Assembly (NCBI GenBank): GCA_022393335.1
Contig: JAJEKB010021384.1
Coordinates: forward strand, 1,098,557 to 1,162,556
Direction: 5' to 3'
From: Macrotrachela quadricornifera
Lineage: Eukaryota; Rotifera; Eurotatoria; Philodinida; Philodinidae
Length of the DNA stretch: 64,000 bases
The notes beneath the pieces are model-generated. The model made no database searches, was not told where the DNA came from, and worked only from the letters and a program-made list of their open reading frames with translations. This document shows, piece after piece, positions 61,978 to 64,000 of this stretch. Numbering within the stretch: position 1 is the stretch's first letter; the number at the start of each line of letters is the position of its first letter. A program made the position numbers and the translations under genes.

Positions 61978-62424
61978 TAATGATATATGCTCCATCACTA
62001 TCTATGACTTGCCGTCAACGCTCTGGTAGAGAAATGATCCTGCGTTCGTAAACACTCAGAGATTTGTGACTGAAAAAGTCAAGCAAGTCCGTTTTAAGGT
62101 TGCTGTCGTCATCGAGCTTTTTCTCACGCAGATGATTGAAGAGAGATCAAAACAAGTGATAGTTAGTAGGAACCAAATCCGGTGAGTAAGGTAGATGGGG
62201 AATGGTAATTCATCTTAGCTTCAATATTTTTTTGTGGGTCAACTTTGTGATGTGTGGCCTTGTGTTATCATGTAAACAGTAGACCCAAACTTGCTTGTCC
62301 TCGAGTTTTTGTGCAACATAATGCAATTACTGACAGTAGAGATCGATGATGACGGTACATCCATCTGGTAGCAGGTTCCACTAAATAATTCCTTTAGCAC
62401 CTGCCAACAAGGAAAGGTTCCGAT
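61978..62424 (-). pseudogene. mariner transposase, C-terminal part, dead
   Basis: Minus-strand text includes LHDNTRPHITKLTHKKILKL, PHLPYSPDLVPTNYHLF and LREKKLDDDSNLKTDLLDFF, the C-terminal half of a mariner (DD34D) transposase. The second catalytic Asp (HDN) remains. The third (SDYHLF in the family) is Asn here, and several in-frame TGA/TAG codons occur. Its 3' end is cut by the Helitron-like insertion; the upstream half continues at 63756. Confidence 0.85.
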
Positions 62425-63755
62425 GTGTTGACTCAAGTTGACGGCTAATATTATGTGGATTTGCTAGACTAAGTGCTCTAATACCAAGTACGGAAGAACC
62501 ATCGACTGAGGCCTGTTCATTGAGAAGTGATAGTCAATACATTTGTTCAATATATGGTCCACATATACATACAGTAAAAGAAAAAAAGATGTTTCTGGAA
62601 TCCCAGAAAAGATTTTACAGATGTGGAAAAGCTTCCAAAGAAGTTCAAAGCCTGAAAAACATTCAAAAAAACTTAAAACCTTTTCTGAAGTTCCATATAA
62701 TACAAGAGGTTTCTCAGGGTTTTTTTTAATGTTTTTCAGGCTTTGAACTTCTTTGGAAGCTTTTCCAAATCTGTAAAATCTTTTCTGGGATTTCAAAAAC
62801 ATCTTTTTTCTTTTACTGTACGTATATATGGACCATATACTAAACAAGTGTGTTGACTATAACTTCTAAATAAACAGGCCTCAGTCGATGATTCTTTCGT
62901 ACTTGGTATTAGGGCATTTACAATGGAGGTGTTTGCATTGTCAGCAAGAAAAATGGTACATATTCGGGCCAAATGAAAGGTCTCTCAGCCAAACTAATAA
63001 GGTTAAAATATTAGCTGCCATTGATTTGTCCAGAGGCAGATGTTTACATTTTAAATTTAGGTATAAAAATGAATCAAGAAAGGTTTTCTCTATTATTATA
63101 AGGGCAAAGCATAGTGTTATTCGGGCCGATTATAGGGTTTGTTGGGTCTCTTTTTCATATGGCCCAAACAACATCATGTTTTATCCTTGCAATAGTACAA
63201 TGCATTTTTCCTATAGTTCATGGAAACACCATTTTCTATAAACCACTAGAAAAATTTACTCTACTATTGTAAGAATAAAACATGATGTTGTTCGGGCCAT
63301 ATGAAAGAGGCACCCTATAAACCGTATAATCGATCCAGACAACACTATGTTTTGTTTCTATAATAATGGAGTAAATTCTTCTAGTGGTTTGTAGAAAATG
63401 GTGTTTTCATGAACTATAGAAAAAATTCACTCTACTATTGTAAGGATAAAACATGATATTGTTCGGGCCATATGGAAGAGAGACCCAACAAACCCTATAA
63501 TCGGCCCAAATAACACTATGCTTTGCCCTTATAATAATAGAGAAAACCTTTCTTGATTCATTTTTATACCTAAATTTAAAATTTAAAAATCTCCCTCGAG
63601 ACAAGCCAGTGGCAGCTAATATTTTAACCTTGTTAGTTTGGCAGCGAGACTTCATTTGGTCCGAATATATGCCATTTTTCTTGCTGACAGTACAAACACC
63701 TCCATTGTTAGTATAGCAAATCCACATACTATCAACCTTGAACTCGAGTCAACAC
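62425..63755. mobile_element. Large composite foldback inserted in the mariner gene
   Basis: Terminal inverted words GTGTTGACTC and, a little inside, TATGTGGATTTGCTA are found at both ends. At least two further palindromes are nested: 62475-62920 (centre near 62705) and 63195-63420 (centre near 63305). The arms 62925-63240 and 63400-63720 are also reverse complements of each other. Repeated phrases such as GTTCGGGCCATATG and AACACTATG link it to repeats in ENaC intron 2. No transposase. Confidence 0.7.
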
Positions 63756-64000
63756 TTCAGGGTCATCCCTTGTAAGACATTGGTGCTTGTGGATATAATT
63801 AATAGACAAAATCCACTTTTCATTACCAATAATGAGATTGCGAAGCCATTCATAGTCATGATGAGATGTTGATAAATCCATGCAAACATCAAGTTTGTAT
63901 TGAAGCTGATGGATCGATAGTTCATGGGGTATCAAAACCCCGTATTTCCACATCTTTCCTAATTCGTTCAGGTATATTTCCACCGTGGTATGAGAGCATC
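63756..64000 (-). pseudogene. mariner transposase, central part, dead (runs off window)
   Basis: Minus-strand text YGVLIPHELSIHQLQ, then HHDYEWLRNLI and IGNEKWILSIN matches mariner transposases upstream of the C-terminal half at 61978. The first catalytic Asp (GDEKW in the family) is Asn. The N-terminal DNA-binding part lies beyond the window. Confidence 0.85.

Noticed and set aside
62464..63727. Several 70-127 codon frames on both strands
   Set aside because: Mirror images of each other produced by nested inverted repeats; no known domain.
1..64000. CRISPR arrays, rRNA genes, bacterial operons
   Set aside because: No regularly spaced repeats with unique spacers, no rRNA-like segments; spliced genes show the DNA is eukaryotic.

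Overview
The window is an AT-rich eukaryotic (animal) nuclear sequence. Genes are split by short GT-AG introns, intergenic DNA is long, and there are many DNA transposons and their internally deleted derivatives. The gene families seen are DEG/ENaC-type channels with a very distinctive N-terminus, ankyrin-linked arginine mono-ADP-ribosyltransferases, a ubiquitin-like/PARP-like fusion and Josephin-like proteases. With abundant hAT, mariner and Helitron-like DNA, they fit a bdelloid rotifer best. That assignment is inference from recalled family resemblance; no rRNA or mitochondrial marker is present to prove it.

Layout. 0-7 kb: two copies of a Josephin-like cysteine-protease gene in direct orientation (the first cut by the window edge), separated by about 5 kb of non-coding DNA. 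10.4-13.3 kb (minus): a three-exon gene whose splicing can be worked out exactly, encoding a 679-residue protein with a new-looking helical N-terminus, a ubiquitin-like domain and a PARP/ART-like C-terminal domain. 15-17 kb: non-autonomous repeats, including a 490-bp foldback. 19.26-22.77 kb: a complete hAT transposon with an 8-bp target duplication and an apparently intact five-exon transposase. 23.1-23.8 kb: a decayed fragment of an ENaC locus. 24.3-25.5 kb (minus): an ankyrin + ADP-ribosyltransferase gene broken by one in-frame stop.

29.4-36.7 kb and 48.7-58.0 kb are two copies of one duplicated segment, each carrying a full-length three-exon DEG/ENaC gene of 515 codons. Transposon insertions in the two copies give a relative chronology: a hAT-type element in intron 2 predates the duplication, and another hAT-type insertion 130 bp upstream of the second ENaC gene postdates it, because the first copy preserves the empty site. 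Between the copies (36.7-48.6 kb) lie foldback elements (one with 0.77-kb near-identical arms), a dead hAT/ZMYM-type transposase and two further hAT derivatives with perfect 8-bp target duplications. 58-64 kb holds another foldback element, a Helitron-like element inserted at the 3' end of a dead mariner transposase gene, and a large foldback nested inside that same mariner.

How the genes might work together is uncertain. Within 25 kb there are ubiquitin-directed folds (Josephin) and NAD-using ADP-ribosyltransferase folds (one fused to ubiquitin, one fused to ankyrin repeats). This suggests, but does not show, a stress or defence theme. The ENaC pair would act at the plasma membrane as sodium or ligand-gated channels and has no evident link to the others.
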